Positions 26,416-35,088 of a DNA stretch of 54,174 bases are shown in pieces; within the stretch, counting starts at the first letter, position 1, and each line of letters begins with the position of its first letter. Source of the DNA: an uncultured Bacteroidales bacterium (GTDB lineage Bacteria > Bacteroidota > Bacteroidia > Bacteroidales > Bacteroidaceae); the NCBI GenBank assembly GCA_945833885.1, contig CAMAFY010000016.1:1-54174 (forward strand), read 5' to 3'. Made by a program: the position numbers and the translations under genes. The notes beneath the pieces were generated by a model. It was not told where the DNA came from. It searched no databases and worked only from the letters and a program-made list of their open reading frames with translations.

Positions 26416-26490
26416 TGTGGGTTGCGCTTTGCCGTCTTCCGGTCTGTCGCGCTTGGGGGATTCCTGTCCGTTCAGCCGTATGGTCCGCCA
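26416..26490 (+). repeat. Dispersed element copy D (partial)
   Basis: Contains GTGGGTTGCGCTTTGCC, GTCTTCCGGTCTGTC and CCTGTCCGTTCAGCC in the order seen in copies A and C. The first part (TTCTATAA and ACCACC blocks) is missing, so this is a truncated or decayed copy. Confidence 0.6.
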
Positions 26491-26565
26491 AACGCTATTG
26501 TTCGCAGAAATCCCAATCGTGGAGACAGACTTGAAATCAGGCGGGGCGTACTGATGGTATCCGTC

Positions 26566-27339
26566 TTACTTCTTCGTCGAGTCTGTTGAGGCGGGTTGCG
26601 GATTTTCGGCTTTCGGGGTTATGCCTGCCGCTTTCAGTTCCTGCTGTTTCTTGTACTTCTCGCGGCGTTCTTCGGGTGTGGTGTATCCCTCATGGAATTC
26701 CGTCGAGGTCACTTCCTTGACATCGCACCTGAGATTGTCGATGTAGCATTCCGCCGAACTACCTTTTTGTATATGGATCTTCTTGCACTCGCCTTCGAAG
26801 AGGTTCGATGCCGCCAGCGAAATCCTGGAATTCAGGAGGTCGCATTTCAAGGTTTTGACGGTGACATTGGAGGCGGTGGTGGACTCAACGTTGAGGGTGC
26901 GGCATTCGAGATTGGAGATCATGACCTGACCTGCCGTTTCTGTCGTAACCTTTATGTCGCCGTCGGAGTGCAGATCCTTGCAGACAATGGTGGCGGCTGT
27001 CGATGCATGGAATTCGGTAATGGCGGGAGCGCTTACCTTAACCTCGATGCCGTTGACGGGAACTTGCGCGTTTCCGGTAAGGGCGGCATGGAGAACACCG
27101 TTCTCAACCCTGACGTTGAGGTACGACTGATAGGCGGAGTCGCAGATGGCGGTAACGCTGGTTTTGTCCTCCGAAGTATAGGTGACACGGATGGCGTTTG
27201 TGGCATTGATGCTGTGAATGTACGAGGCATTGATGTCCTCTTTGTACTTTTCTTTCTTCTTGGTAGCGCATGAACTGAGGGCAAGCATGGCGATGATGGC
27301 CATGGCAATGGCGATGATGTTCAGTAGTGTGTGACGCAT
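26566..27339 (-). CDS. GIN-domain (DUF2807-like) lipoprotein
   Basis: A 257-residue lipoprotein. The frame is open to 27504, but the start at 27339 (MRHTLLNIIAIAMAI) gives a proper lipoprotein signal with lipobox LSSC. The mature part begins CATKKKEKYKE, then a repetitive beta-helix typical of the GIN/DUF2807 domain (short Val/Thr/Asn-rich strands, e.g. ITEFHASTAATIVCKDLHSDG). The C-tail is Lys/Pro-rich. Such proteins often sit next to GntR regulators and ABC transporters in Bacteroidota, as here; the function is unknown, possibly an envelope-stress or adhesin-like role. It is the last gene of the group. Confidence 0.8.
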   Translation of the reverse strand: MRHTLLNIIAIAMAIIAMLALSSCATKKKEKYKEDINASYIHSINATNAIRVTYTSEDKTSVTAICDSAYQSYLNVRVENGVLHAALTGNAQVPVNGIEVKVSAPAITEFHASTAATIVCKDLHSDGDIKVTTETAGQVMISNLECRTLNVESTTASNVTVKTLKCDLLNSRISLAASNLFEGECKKIHIQKGSSAECYIDNLRCDVKEVTSTEFHEGYTTPEERREKYKKQQELKAAGITPKAENPQPASTDSTKK

Positions 27340-27407
27340 GAGGGATAGGGATTTATGGGAAGTTGATGATGTTTTTTGTGAAATGTTGTGCGGGATTTTG
27401 CGGAAGT

Positions 27408-27776
27408 TCATTCCGCATCTTCCATGGCTGTCTGCAGACGTTGCAGCAGTTCTTCGTTGCTGATGCCGAGTTGCCGTACGGTGCGTGCAAGGTCGGGAAG
27501 CCATTCGCTGAAGAAAGTGTTGCGGCGAAGTTCGAGAATCGACTCCCGGGCATCGGGGCTGACGAAACTGCCGAGCCCGCGACGGTCGTAGATGATGCCG
27601 CGCTGGCGAAGTTGGTCGAAGGCTTTTGTGGTGGTGTTCACGTTGACTTGCAGTTGAATGCTGTAGTCGCGGACTCCGGGAACGCGCTCGTCCGGGGCAT
27701 ATTTTCCGGCAAGAATCTCGTCCATCAGCCGGTCAGCAATCTGGAGATATATGGGGGATGTTTCGCGGAAATTCAT
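27408..27776 (-). CDS. GntR-family (YtrA-type) transcriptional regulator
   Basis: A 122-residue regulator with an N-terminal winged helix-turn-helix: IYLQIADRLMDEILAGKYAPDERVPGVRDYSIQLQVNVNTT covers the recognition region, and AFDQLRQRGIIYDRRGLGSFV forms the wing. A short ~45-residue helical tail follows. This is the YtrA subfamily layout, in which no large effector domain is present. Such proteins usually repress the ABC transporter operon they belong to. It sits between the permease gene and the lipoprotein gene, which differs from the common regulator-first order. Confidence 0.93.
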   Translation of the reverse strand: MNFRETSPIYLQIADRLMDEILAGKYAPDERVPGVRDYSIQLQVNVNTTTKAFDQLRQRGIIYDRRGLGSFVSPDARESILELRRNTFFSEWLPDLARTVRQLGISNEELLQRLQTAMEDAE

Positions 27777-27911
27777 AGGCGTTTGGGGTGTTGGTGGGGA
27801 TGTCGCGGGTGGGAGAGCCTTGCCTGAAGGCGCTGTGGGCGGACCTCTGTGAACGCTTTGTGGGACTTATGGTTCTCAGGATGCGCCTTGCGGGACTTCA
27901 GGAACAGAGGG

Positions 27912-28739
27912 TCAGAAACCGAAACGCTTGTTGGTGATGACGCTCGCACGGCAGAACATGCGGTAACTTATGACGAGACAGAAGGAAATCCAGAGAATCA
28001 TGACGAGGGCAAGGATGCTTTTCAGTCCAAAGATCAGTTGGTTCTCGCTCAGTTTGTCGAGGAATCCGAAATCAATCATGTGGAGGGGGAGGTTTTCGCC
28101 AATGTATCCGAGGGATATGGACGATACGATGAGTATGACGATGCTCAACACCCATTCACAAAGTGTGGTGAGAATGAAGGGCTGACGGCGGAAGCAGGCA
28201 CTGCCCAGGACGTAGGTGGAGATCTGAGAAAGGAGGGCCAGGAAGAGCAGGAACAACATGGAGGGGGAGCATTCTCCCATTACCTCAAAGAAATAGGGCG
28301 AAAAAAATACCGAGGACCCCTTCATGATGACGAAGAAAAGGAAGTTGGCGAGGTCGGCAACGGGCAACAGAACGAGGAAGGCAATATGGTAGAAAACCAC
28401 GGATACCGTGAGGAACGAGATGAATTTCTCGAGGTTCGTGGCGGGGAGCATCAGGGTGCTGATGCGCTTGCCCTTGCTGTTCAGACTGTTGAATGTGAGC
28501 GAGGTGTAGAAGAGGGAGAGGACACCGCCGGCAAAATACAGGGTGGGTATTGATATGGAAAGCGCCGCAGCCTTGTCAGTAGCGTTGAGAGAGAAGATGT
28601 CGACATTGTAGAAGATGAAGAACATGCACAGGAAAATGCACAGGAAGATGCCGATAAGTTGGTTGCGGTAATTGCGGATGTCGGAGAATATCTTGTGGCG
28701 GATGAGAAGGCCGACGCGGGTGAAACTGAAGTTGTTCAT
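27912..28739 (-). CDS. ABC transporter membrane protein
   Basis: A 275-residue integral membrane protein with six hydrophobic segments. One is at ~28-45 (IGIFLCIFLCMFFIFYNV), a pair at ~65-85 and ~108-130, and the rest near 150-175, 190-215 and 240-260. It has no known enzymatic motif. It follows the ATPase gene after 69 bp on the same strand, so the two probably make an exporter of the type controlled by YtrA-like regulators. The substrate is unknown. Confidence 0.85.
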   Translation of the reverse strand: MNNFSFTRVGLLIRHKIFSDIRNYRNQLIGIFLCIFLCMFFIFYNVDIFSLNATDKAAALSISIPTLYFAGGVLSLFYTSLTFNSLNSKGKRISTLMLPATNLEKFISFLTVSVVFYHIAFLVLLPVADLANFLFFVIMKGSSVFFSPYFFEVMGECSPSMLFLLFLALLSQISTYVLGSACFRRQPFILTTLCEWVLSIVILIVSSISLGYIGENLPLHMIDFGFLDKLSENQLIFGLKSILALVMILWISFCLVISYRMFCRASVITNKRFGF

Positions 28740-28808
28740 GATGAAAAATATATGGAGGTGTGGTGTGAGGGGTGAATGAAAATGGAATGGGGGGAATGGT
28801 GTGGCTGA

Positions 28809-29639
28809 TTAGAACTGCTCGGTAATCTGAGGATTCTGATTGATGGCGTTGAAGAGGAGTTCCAAATCTACGGTAGTGTTTTGGAAACCGTCGGAGGGTG
28901 CCACTACGCGGGTGCCGGCAATCGAGGGCTCGATGTACAGGGCATCGGAGAGGTCGGCGCCGACCGGACGGACGGCGAAGCAGAGTTTCTCGCTGATGGC
29001 ATTGAGCGATGTGTTGAGCAACAGGTGGTCTTCTTCGAGCATGATCACATGATCGATGAGCATTTCCACGTCATGCACCTGATGAGTGCTGATGATGATG
29101 GTGCGGTCGTCGGTCATTTGTGATGCGATGACCCTTCGGAACTGTGCTTTGCTGGGGATGTCGAGACCGTTTGTGGGCTCGTCGAGGAGCAGATATTCCG
29201 TCTGCGTGGCGAGAGCGAAACTGATAAATGCCTTCTTTTTCTGACCCATGGAGAGGCTACCCAGGTTGATGTCGGTGGGAAGTTCAAATTCTGTGAGGGA
29301 TTGTTCGAGGATTTCTTCGGAAAAATTCGGATAGAATACGCTGTTTATCTTGACGTATTGTTTCATGGTGATGGAGGGCAGTTCAAATTCTTCGGTGACG
29401 AAGAATATGCGGTTCAGCATGCCGGGGAGGCGTTTGTAGGAGGGTGTGCCGTCGATGCTGACACTATGCTTGTGGTCGTGGAGGAGTCCGGCTATGAGAT
29501 AGAGAAGTGTGGACTTGCCGGTGCCGTTCTTGCCGAGCAGTCCTATGATTTTTCCTTTGTCGATTTCAAGGGAGAGGTTTGAGAATACGGCGGGATGCTG
29601 GAAATCGTAGCGGAAAGAAAGGTTTTGGATGCTGATCAT
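28809..29639 (-). CDS. ABC transporter ATP-binding protein
   Basis: A 276-residue nucleotide-binding subunit. Walker A is GLLGKNGTGKST (residues ~34-45), the Q-loop is in the FVTEEFELPS region, the ABC signature is LSMGQKKK, a slight variant of LSGGQ. Walker B is EYLLLDEPTNGLD and the switch His is in ISTHQV. The C-terminal ~70 residues are an accessory domain after the ATPase core. It is the first gene of the group ending with GntR and the GIN lipoprotein. Confidence 0.96.
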   Translation of the reverse strand: MISIQNLSFRYDFQHPAVFSNLSLEIDKGKIIGLLGKNGTGKSTLLYLIAGLLHDHKHSVSIDGTPSYKRLPGMLNRIFFVTEEFELPSITMKQYVKINSVFYPNFSEEILEQSLTEFELPTDINLGSLSMGQKKKAFISFALATQTEYLLLDEPTNGLDIPSKAQFRRVIASQMTDDRTIIISTHQVHDVEMLIDHVIMLEEDHLLLNTSLNAISEKLCFAVRPVGADLSDALYIEPSIAGTRVVAPSDGFQNTTVDLELLFNAINQNPQITEQF

Positions 29640-30529
29640 ATTGGTGGAATGTTTTGAGGGTTTGTGGTGAAAAGTGTTGGGAATACACGGGACGTTTGCG
29701 TCCGGGGGGCAGTGTCTGCAGCGCTCCCAGAGGAGGAACGACGGGGCGAAAGGATGGGGAAGGAGGGGATGGATGAAACGAAGGTGGGGTGGTGTGATGG
29801 GTGTTGTGTAGGGGTGTCGTTCCTAAGGTCTTGCACATTGGATGTGCATCGTCATTTGCACGCTCTGGAAAATGGTGTGGATGGAAGGGTGAGTGTTTGG
29901 ATGATGGAAGGGTGAATGTCTGGGTGATTAAAGGGTGAACGGGGAGGATTGAAAGGAAATGGTCGGATTTGTCGTTGTGGATTGTAGCGGAGGAGGGGGA
30001 TTTTGAGTGGCGAAGATGCTTGACTTTGCGGATTTCGTTTTCCCCGTTTCCGGCGCTCTGCCTTCGTTGTGCAATGCTGTTTCCGATGCTTTTCGGAGGT
30101 TGCTACCCGATGCTTCGTAGATTTGGGTTGCCTGTTTCCGACGTCCGTTTCACATTGTACAATGTTGCTTCCGATGCTTTTCGGAGGTTGCAGCCCGATG
30201 CTTCGTAGATTCGGGTTGCCTGTTTGCGGCGTTCGTTCCACATTGTGCAATGCTGTTTCCGATGCTTTTCGGAGGTTTCAGCCCGATGCTTCGTAGATTC
30301 GGGTTGCCTGTTTGCGGCGTCCGGTTACTCTCCTCTTATATATTATAGGAGCGTCCTCCGGGCGAGACAGGTCAGCCTGTCGTGTTTCCATTTCCTTCGG
30401 TGGGTGTTTCATCCTCTTTTCTCCTTTGTTTTGGGGTAAAACATCGGAGATGTGTTTTAGAATTGTGGTGTAATAGTTAAGTATTACACTGCAAAAGTAT
30501 GGCGGTTTTTTGAATTCCGCAAGTCTTTT
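29640..30529. other. Gene-free spacer dominated by tandem repeats
   Basis: Nothing coding is supported. It contains a 23-bp-like degenerate array (about 29875-29950, unit containing GGATGATGGAAGGGTGA), the 88-bp triple repeat at 30065-30328, and a small inverted repeat ACAGGTCAGCCTGT near 30367-30380. Confidence 0.7.
30065..30328. repeat. Three 88-bp tandem repeats
   Basis: TTCCGATGCTTTTCGGAGG recurs at 30081, 30169 and 30257, exactly 88 bp apart. The full block 30065-30328 is 264 bp, three units, about 90% alike. Each can be written as four 22-bp sub-units. The unit contains short palindromes (CACATTGTACAATG). Confidence 0.93.
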
Positions 30530-30542
30530 TGCAGAAAAAATC

Positions 30543-30575
30543 AAAAAAAAATGGCTTCCAAAGGGTTGGAAGCCA
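30543..30575 (-). terminator. Terminator of the HU-LysM gene
   Basis: A perfect 10-bp stem, TGGCTTCCAA (30552-30561) with TTGGAAGCCA (30566-30575), around a 4-nt loop. On the minus strand it is followed by nine U. It is ~50 bases after the gene's stop. Confidence 0.95.
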
Positions 30576-30624
30576 CGGTTTTGCTATGTATAATGTTGCA
30601 AAATATGGGAAATGTTTTGCAACA

Positions 30625-32250
30625 TTATGGTTTTGGGGTAAGGCGGGGAATCTCTATCGTCTGCCCCAGTTGAATGACGTCGGGATTGGAAATCTGGTTG
30701 TGGAATATGATGTAATTGGCCAGTTCCTTGTCGTTATAGTGCTTTTTTGCCAACTTGTAGAGGTTATCACCTACGGAGATGGTGTGCTGGGTGATGACAC
30801 CTGTGATGAGATAATCGCCACCTTCAAGTTGGGGATATTTGTTGGCGGCCTTAAGTTCAGCCTCACGTTGCTTGGCAACTTTTGCCTCTTCGGAGATTTC
30901 TGCGGCAGATGTTTGCACTTTGTTGCTTACAGCAGTGCTTTGTTGTGCGGAGTCTGCCGCTTCTTTCTTGGAGTTTTCCGCAATGGGTTTCTCTATTTTC
31001 GCCGGAGCAGGCTGGGGTTTTGCTGCAACATCCTTGTCGCTTGGAGAGAGAACATCGGTGATGACGCACGGAGGACAGAGGACTCGGTAGTAGCCGGCGT
31101 AGTAACTCAGCGTCATCAGTACAAGAGTGACGAGGACGATGAACGCTGTGCGCCACCAGTTGTGCCGTTCTGCGGCGAGGGTGTTCTGGATGACGATGGG
31201 TGATCCCTCGTGCATCTCTCCGTCGGGATATATGTGGATTTCATGCTTTTCTGAGGCATCTTTCTGTGCGTCTACCGTATTGTCGGAGTTGGTATTGCTG
31301 CATTCCTCTTCGCCGTCAGCCGGTGTTTCGCTTTCGTTTTCCTCCACCGGAGTTGCGTTTCCCGGACATTCCTCCTCAGGGTTGGCTGCCATTTCGCATT
31401 CGCCTTCCCCTTCAGGTGTTTCGTCCTCTGGACTTTCCTGGGTGTTCTCTTCAGTGGGAAGTTCCGGATTCTCCGCAGTCTCTGCTGTGTTTCCCGCAGT
31501 CTCCACTACGTCCTCCTCGGTTTCCGCTGTTGCTTCTTCCGCAGTCTCTGCTACGTCCTCCTCGGTTTCCGCTGTTGCTTCTTCCGCAGTCTCCACTACG
31601 TCCTCCTCGATTTCCGCTGTTGCTTCTTCCGCAGAGGTCTTTTCCTCTTCCGCATTATCGGCATAGGGATGTTGCTGCTTTTCTGCCTCGTCAATGAGGT
31701 TTTGGGCCTCATCCATCAGATTTTGCGTTTCCGCTTCCGGCAGGGGGGCGGTGTCATCTTTTGCTTTCGCACCTTCCGCATCCTGTGTTTTTACCTCATC
31801 GACATCGTCGTTCTCAGCAGTATCTTCGGATGTCTGCATGCTTGTTTCCTCAGCCATTTCCTCATCGGTACTGTCGGTATCGCTGGGAATGATGTCGTCG
31901 GCATTGTCAAGTTCGGAAATGTCGAAGTCATCATCCAAAGTGATGGTGGTGAAATGGTTGAACGGACGGTTGATAAGTTCCTTAAATGCGGCGTCGGGAA
32001 CGAAACTTACCTTCTCATGGCCGTTGATTTGGAAGCGTTCTCCCGTGTTGATGTTCACGCTTTCTCGGTCGCTGACGGTGACAATCTTGAAGGTTGCGAA
32101 GCCTTTTATCTTCAAAATACTGTCAGTAGTGAGCCCCTCCTCGGCAAGTTCGAAGAAGGCACGGACAAAATTTTCGGCTTTTCGCTTGGAAATGCCGGCA
32201 CGGTTGGCAAGGGCCTCTGCAAGATTGGGGAGGAGAATTTTGTTGTCCAT
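30625..32250 (-). CDS. HU-like DNA-binding domain / transmembrane helix / LysM protein
   Basis: A 541-residue protein joining three parts. Residues 1-~100 have the HU/IHF fold (LLPNLAEALANRAGISKRKAENFVRAFFELAEEGL, then the beta-arm region LKIKGFATFKIVTVSDRESVNINTGERFQI). Residues ~105-335 are an acidic, low-complexity spacer with three 15-residue repeats EEATAETEEDVAETA (208-252). Residues ~368-388 form a single membrane helix (FIVLVTLVLMTLSYYAGYY). Residues 488-536 are a C-terminal LysM domain (HTISVGDNLYKLAKKHY). The order predicts the HU domain in the cytoplasm and LysM in the periplasm, so it could tether DNA to peptidoglycan. It lies 6 bp after another HU gene and near rimO and ftsY. Related HU/SPOR proteins are known in Bacteroidota; the function is not established. 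Confidence 0.9.
   Translation of the reverse strand: MDNKILLPNLAEALANRAGISKRKAENFVRAFFELAEEGLTTDSILKIKGFATFKIVTVSDRESVNINTGERFQINGHEKVSFVPDAAFKELINRPFNHFTTITLDDDFDISELDNADDIIPSDTDSTDEEMAEETSMQTSEDTAENDDVDEVKTQDAEGAKAKDDTAPLPEAETQNLMDEAQNLIDEAEKQQHPYADNAEEEKTSAEEATAEIEEDVVETAEEATAETEEDVAETAEEATAETEEDVVETAGNTAETAENPELPTEENTQESPEDETPEGEGECEMAANPEEECPGNATPVEENESETPADGEEECSNTNSDNTVDAQKDASEKHEIHIYPDGEMHEGSPIVIQNTLAAERHNWWRTAFIVLVTLVLMTLSYYAGYYRVLCPPCVITDVLSPSDKDVAAKPQPAPAKIEKPIAENSKKEAADSAQQSTAVSNKVQTSAAEISEEAKVAKQREAELKAANKYPQLEGGDYLITGVITQHTISVGDNLYKLAKKHYNDKELANYIIFHNQISNPDVIQLGQTIEIPRLTPKP
31495..31632 (-). repeat. 45-bp coding repeats in the acidic linker
   Basis: Three 45-bp units code for the acidic EEATAE(T/I)EEDV(V/A)ETA repeats. 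Adjacent copies are nearly identical at DNA level, so linker length may vary among strains. Confidence 0.85.
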
Positions 32251-32256
32251 GTGGAT

Positions 32257-32532
32257 TTACTTCTTGATTTTGTCTTTCAGTACGGCGCTCGGTTTGAAAC
32301 TTACGGAAAGTTTGGGCGGAATCAGTTGACGTTGTTTGGTGGCAGGGTTGACGATGATGCGCTCAGTCTTCTTCTTCGTCTCGAAATTTCCGAATCCCTG
32401 GATGGTGATAACGTCACCTTCATCAAGAATGTCCGCCATGACTTCCGTCAGTCGTTCTACAATCTGCTGTGCGTCTTTGGCATTGGAATCGGTGCGTCGC
32501 GCCAATTCCGTGATGAATTCTTTGTTGTTCAT
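32257..32532 (-). CDS. HU-family DNA-binding protein
   Basis: A 91-residue HU/IHF-type protein. I start it at 32532 (MNNKEFITELARR) rather than the upstream ATG at 32556, because this matches the family N-terminus. The fold shows the dimerisation helices (TDSNAKDAQQIVERLTEVMADILDEGDVITIQGFGNFE) and the DNA-binding beta-arm (ERIIVNPATKQRQLIPPKLSVSFKPS). It bends DNA as a dimer. It lies 6 bp before the HU-TM-LysM gene, so the two are almost surely co-transcribed and could form heterodimers through their HU folds. Confidence 0.95.
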   Translation of the reverse strand: MNNKEFITELARRTDSNAKDAQQIVERLTEVMADILDEGDVITIQGFGNFETKKKTERIIVNPATKQRQLIPPKLSVSFKPSAVLKDKIKK

Positions 32533-32598
32533 AGTGTGATGTCGTAAAACCCACAAGAAAAGTATGGGAAAATGGAGGAAAAGAACTGGGGAGAGGCA

Positions 32599-33930
32599 TC
32601 AGATGATTTCGCCATAAAGGTCGAATTCCTCAGTGCGGACGATACGGACATTGCAGAAGGTTCCGGGCTGGAGAGCGGCGTTTTCCGCAACGGGAACAAG
32701 CACTTCACAGTCGACTTCCGGACTGTCGTATTCTGTTCGTCCGACCATCCAGTCGCCTTCGCGGCGGTCGATGGTGATGCGATACGCCTTTCCCACCATG
32801 TTGCTGAGGATGTCTGCGGAGATTTCCTGCTGCAACGCCATGAGTTTTTCCAGACGTTGCTGCTTCACTTCATCGCTGATATCGTCGCCAAAGTTCAGTG
32901 CTGCGTATGTGCCTTCCTCCTCACTGTATGCAAAGGCTCCCATACGTTCGAAGCGGACATCGCGTGTAAATTCAAGAAGTTCGCGGAAGTCTTCGTCCGT
33001 TTCTCCGGGAAAGCCTACCATAAGTGTCGTGCGAAGACAGATGCCGGGCACCTCTTTCCGGATGGTTTCGATGAGTTGCAGCGTCTCGGACTTCGTAAGA
33101 TGGCGTTGCATTCTGCAGAGCATGTTGTCGGAAATATGCTGGAGGGCAATATCGAGGTATTTGCAGACGTTGTCGTTTTCGCGGATAACACGCAGCAAAT
33201 CGTAGGGGAACTGTGCCGGATAAGCGTAGTGAAGACGTATCCATTCCACGCCGGGAATGTGTGCCATCCGCTCGATAAGTTCGGCGATCTTCTGCTCATG
33301 GTATAGGTCGACGCCGTAAAATGTGAGTTCCTGTGCAATGATTTGGAATTCATGTACGCCGTCTTTGACCATCATTTCCACCTCGTTGAGGATGTCCTCC
33401 ATGGGACGGCTTTTGTGCGGACCGGTGATGATGGGTATGGCACAATAGGCACATTTGCGGTTGCATCCCTCGCTAATCTTGATGTAAGCGTAGTGGCCGG
33501 TGGTATGGAGTGTGGAGAGCGGGAGGGAACAGGGCGGTGTGGCTGGTGTCTGGCCGTTGGTGTTTGCCTGTTCCGCCTCAAGGTCCGCCACCATTTGTTT
33601 CCAGTCGAATTTGCCGTAGAAACGGTCCACCTCAGGGATTTCCTGCCGAAGTTCCTCACGGTAACGTTCGGAAAGACAGCCCATAACATAGACACGGCTT
33701 ATCTCGCCTTCCTCTTTTCTGTTGCAGAGTTCAAGGATTTCTGCGATGCTTTCTTCCTTTGCATCACCGATGAATCCGCAGGTGTTGACGACGGCAATGT
33801 CGCCATGAAGAGTCTCGGGATTGTGATAAAAGGCATAGCCGACACGTTCGAATTGCCGCATCAGGTTCTCTGAATCGACAAGATTTTTCGAACATCCCAT
33901 GGTGATGACGTCGATGGTGTGTTTCATCAT
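32599..33930 (-). CDS. rimO: Ribosomal protein S12 methylthiotransferase
   Basis: A 443-residue radical-SAM enzyme that adds a methylthio group to Asp89 of S12. The N-terminal MTTase domain has the auxiliary-cluster cysteines in VITMGCSKNLVDSE, VVNTCGFIGDAKEES and YVMGCLSERY. The radical-SAM cluster is CNRKCAYCAIP. A C-terminal TRAM domain starts near GKAYRITIDRREGDWMVGR. RimO is told from MiaB by the MGCSKN opening and the short N-domain. Three bases separate it from the ftsY stop. Confidence 0.96.
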   Translation of the reverse strand: MMKHTIDVITMGCSKNLVDSENLMRQFERVGYAFYHNPETLHGDIAVVNTCGFIGDAKEESIAEILELCNRKEEGEISRVYVMGCLSERYREELRQEIPEVDRFYGKFDWKQMVADLEAEQANTNGQTPATPPCSLPLSTLHTTGHYAYIKISEGCNRKCAYCAIPIITGPHKSRPMEDILNEVEMMVKDGVHEFQIIAQELTFYGVDLYHEQKIAELIERMAHIPGVEWIRLHYAYPAQFPYDLLRVIRENDNVCKYLDIALQHISDNMLCRMQRHLTKSETLQLIETIRKEVPGICLRTTLMVGFPGETDEDFRELLEFTRDVRFERMGAFAYSEEEGTYAALNFGDDISDEVKQQRLEKLMALQQEISADILSNMVGKAYRITIDRREGDWMVGRTEYDSPEVDCEVLVPVAENAALQPGTFCNVRIVRTEEFDLYGEII

Positions 33931-33933
33931 TCG

Positions 33934-34890
33934 TTAAGAAAAAAGCGATTGCACAAAATCCTTACGGTTGAAAGGCTGAAGATCGGTCATCTTTTCGCCG
34001 AGCCCGATGTATTTAACAGGGACTTTCAGTTGGTGACTGATGCCGATGACGACTCCGCCTTTCGCGGTTCCGTCGAGTTTTGTGATGGCAAGTGCGGTCA
34101 CTTCCGTTGCCTTGATGAACTCTTTGGCTTGGTTATAGGCGTTCTGTCCGGTGGAGCCGTCGAGGACAAGTAGCACTTCGTGGGGGGCATCGGGCTGAAG
34201 TTTCTGCATCACCTTCTTGATTTTTGTCAGTTCGTTCATCAGTCCAATCTTGTTGTGAAGTCGGCCCGCGGTATCGATGATGACCACATCCGCTCCTGTG
34301 GAACGCGCGTGGTTAAGGGTATCGTATGCCACAGATGCGGGGTCGGCCTGCATCTTCTGCTTGATGACGGGGACGCCGATATTCTCGCCCCATATCGATA
34401 GTTGTTCGATGGCTGCCGCGCGGAAAGTGTCGGCAGCACCAAGCACTACCTTCAGGCCTTCCGCCTTGAACTGGTAGGCAAGTTTGGCGATGGTGGTGGT
34501 TTTTCCCACACCATTCACTCCGACGACGAGGATGACGTATGGACGTTTGTCGGAGGGAATCTCGAAACCTTCGGTGTCATCGTTTCCGCTTTCCACGAGA
34601 AGATTCATCGTTTCTTCGCGGAGGATGTTGTTGAGTTCGGAGGTGGAGACATATTTGTCGCGTGCTACGCGCTCCTCGATGTTGTGAATGATGTCGAGAG
34701 TCGTGTCAACGCCGACATCGGAGGTCACAAGTACGTTCTCCAGTTCGTCGAGCACATCGTCGTCAACCTTTGACTTTCCTGCTATGGCATGCGACAATTT
34801 GTCGAAAAAACTGGTCTTGGTGGTTTGCAAACCGTTGTCAAGCACCTCTTGTTTTTCCTTTTTTGAGAAGAATTTGCTAAAAAATGACAT
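33934..34890 (-). CDS. ftsY: Signal recognition particle receptor FtsY
   Basis: A 318-residue GTPase that docks SRP-ribosome complexes at the membrane. The N-domain starts at residue ~25 and the G-domain has GVNGVGKTTTIAKLA (P-loop), DTAGRLHNKIGLMNEL, the DGSTGQNA region, and TKLDGTAKGG. There is no long acidic A-domain, only a short Lys-rich N-terminus (MSFFSKFFSKKEKQE), as in many Bacteroidota. It is the first gene of an ftsY-rimO-HU-HU/LysM series. Confidence 0.97.
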   Translation of the reverse strand: MSFFSKFFSKKEKQEVLDNGLQTTKTSFFDKLSHAIAGKSKVDDDVLDELENVLVTSDVGVDTTLDIIHNIEERVARDKYVSTSELNNILREETMNLLVESGNDDTEGFEIPSDKRPYVILVVGVNGVGKTTTIAKLAYQFKAEGLKVVLGAADTFRAAAIEQLSIWGENIGVPVIKQKMQADPASVAYDTLNHARSTGADVVIIDTAGRLHNKIGLMNELTKIKKVMQKLQPDAPHEVLLVLDGSTGQNAYNQAKEFIKATEVTALAITKLDGTAKGGVVIGISHQLKVPVKYIGLGEKMTDLQPFNRKDFVQSLFS

Positions 34891-34906
34891 ATAATAACTT
34901 TATGAC

Positions 34907-35045
34907 ATTAAGTGGGTGGACAGAATAAAACGAGATGGCATCCAAGGTGATTTGGAGACCGTCTTTTACATCTCAAACATGTTCCTTCCGGCGGTTTCCG
35001 TCTTGTCATTCAGTTGCATAGCACGCTATGCGCCCTCATTCCGCG
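34907..35045 (+). repeat. Diverged repeat left of copy A
   Basis: Starts with ATTAAGTGGGT (34907-34917), the inverse of ACCCACTTAAAT (35450-35461). It later contains CCTTCCGGCGGTTT and CATTCAGTTGCATAGCACGCTAT-like sequence, recalling the copy A sequence at 35150-35205. CATAGCACGCTAT is shared exactly (35017-35029 and 35193-35205). Confidence 0.55.
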
Positions 35046-35088
35046 AACAAAATCCGCTAAAAAAATAACGGTGTTTGGAAATGCAAAG

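Larger units (their letters stand above)
25876..26565. other. Gene-free spacer with a 22-bp array and element copy D
   Basis: No supported gene on either strand. The frames of 150-215 residues here have no signature, no good start and arginine/serine-rich shadow composition. The region holds the 22-bp units at 26060-26187 and element copy D at 26416-26490. Confidence 0.65.
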
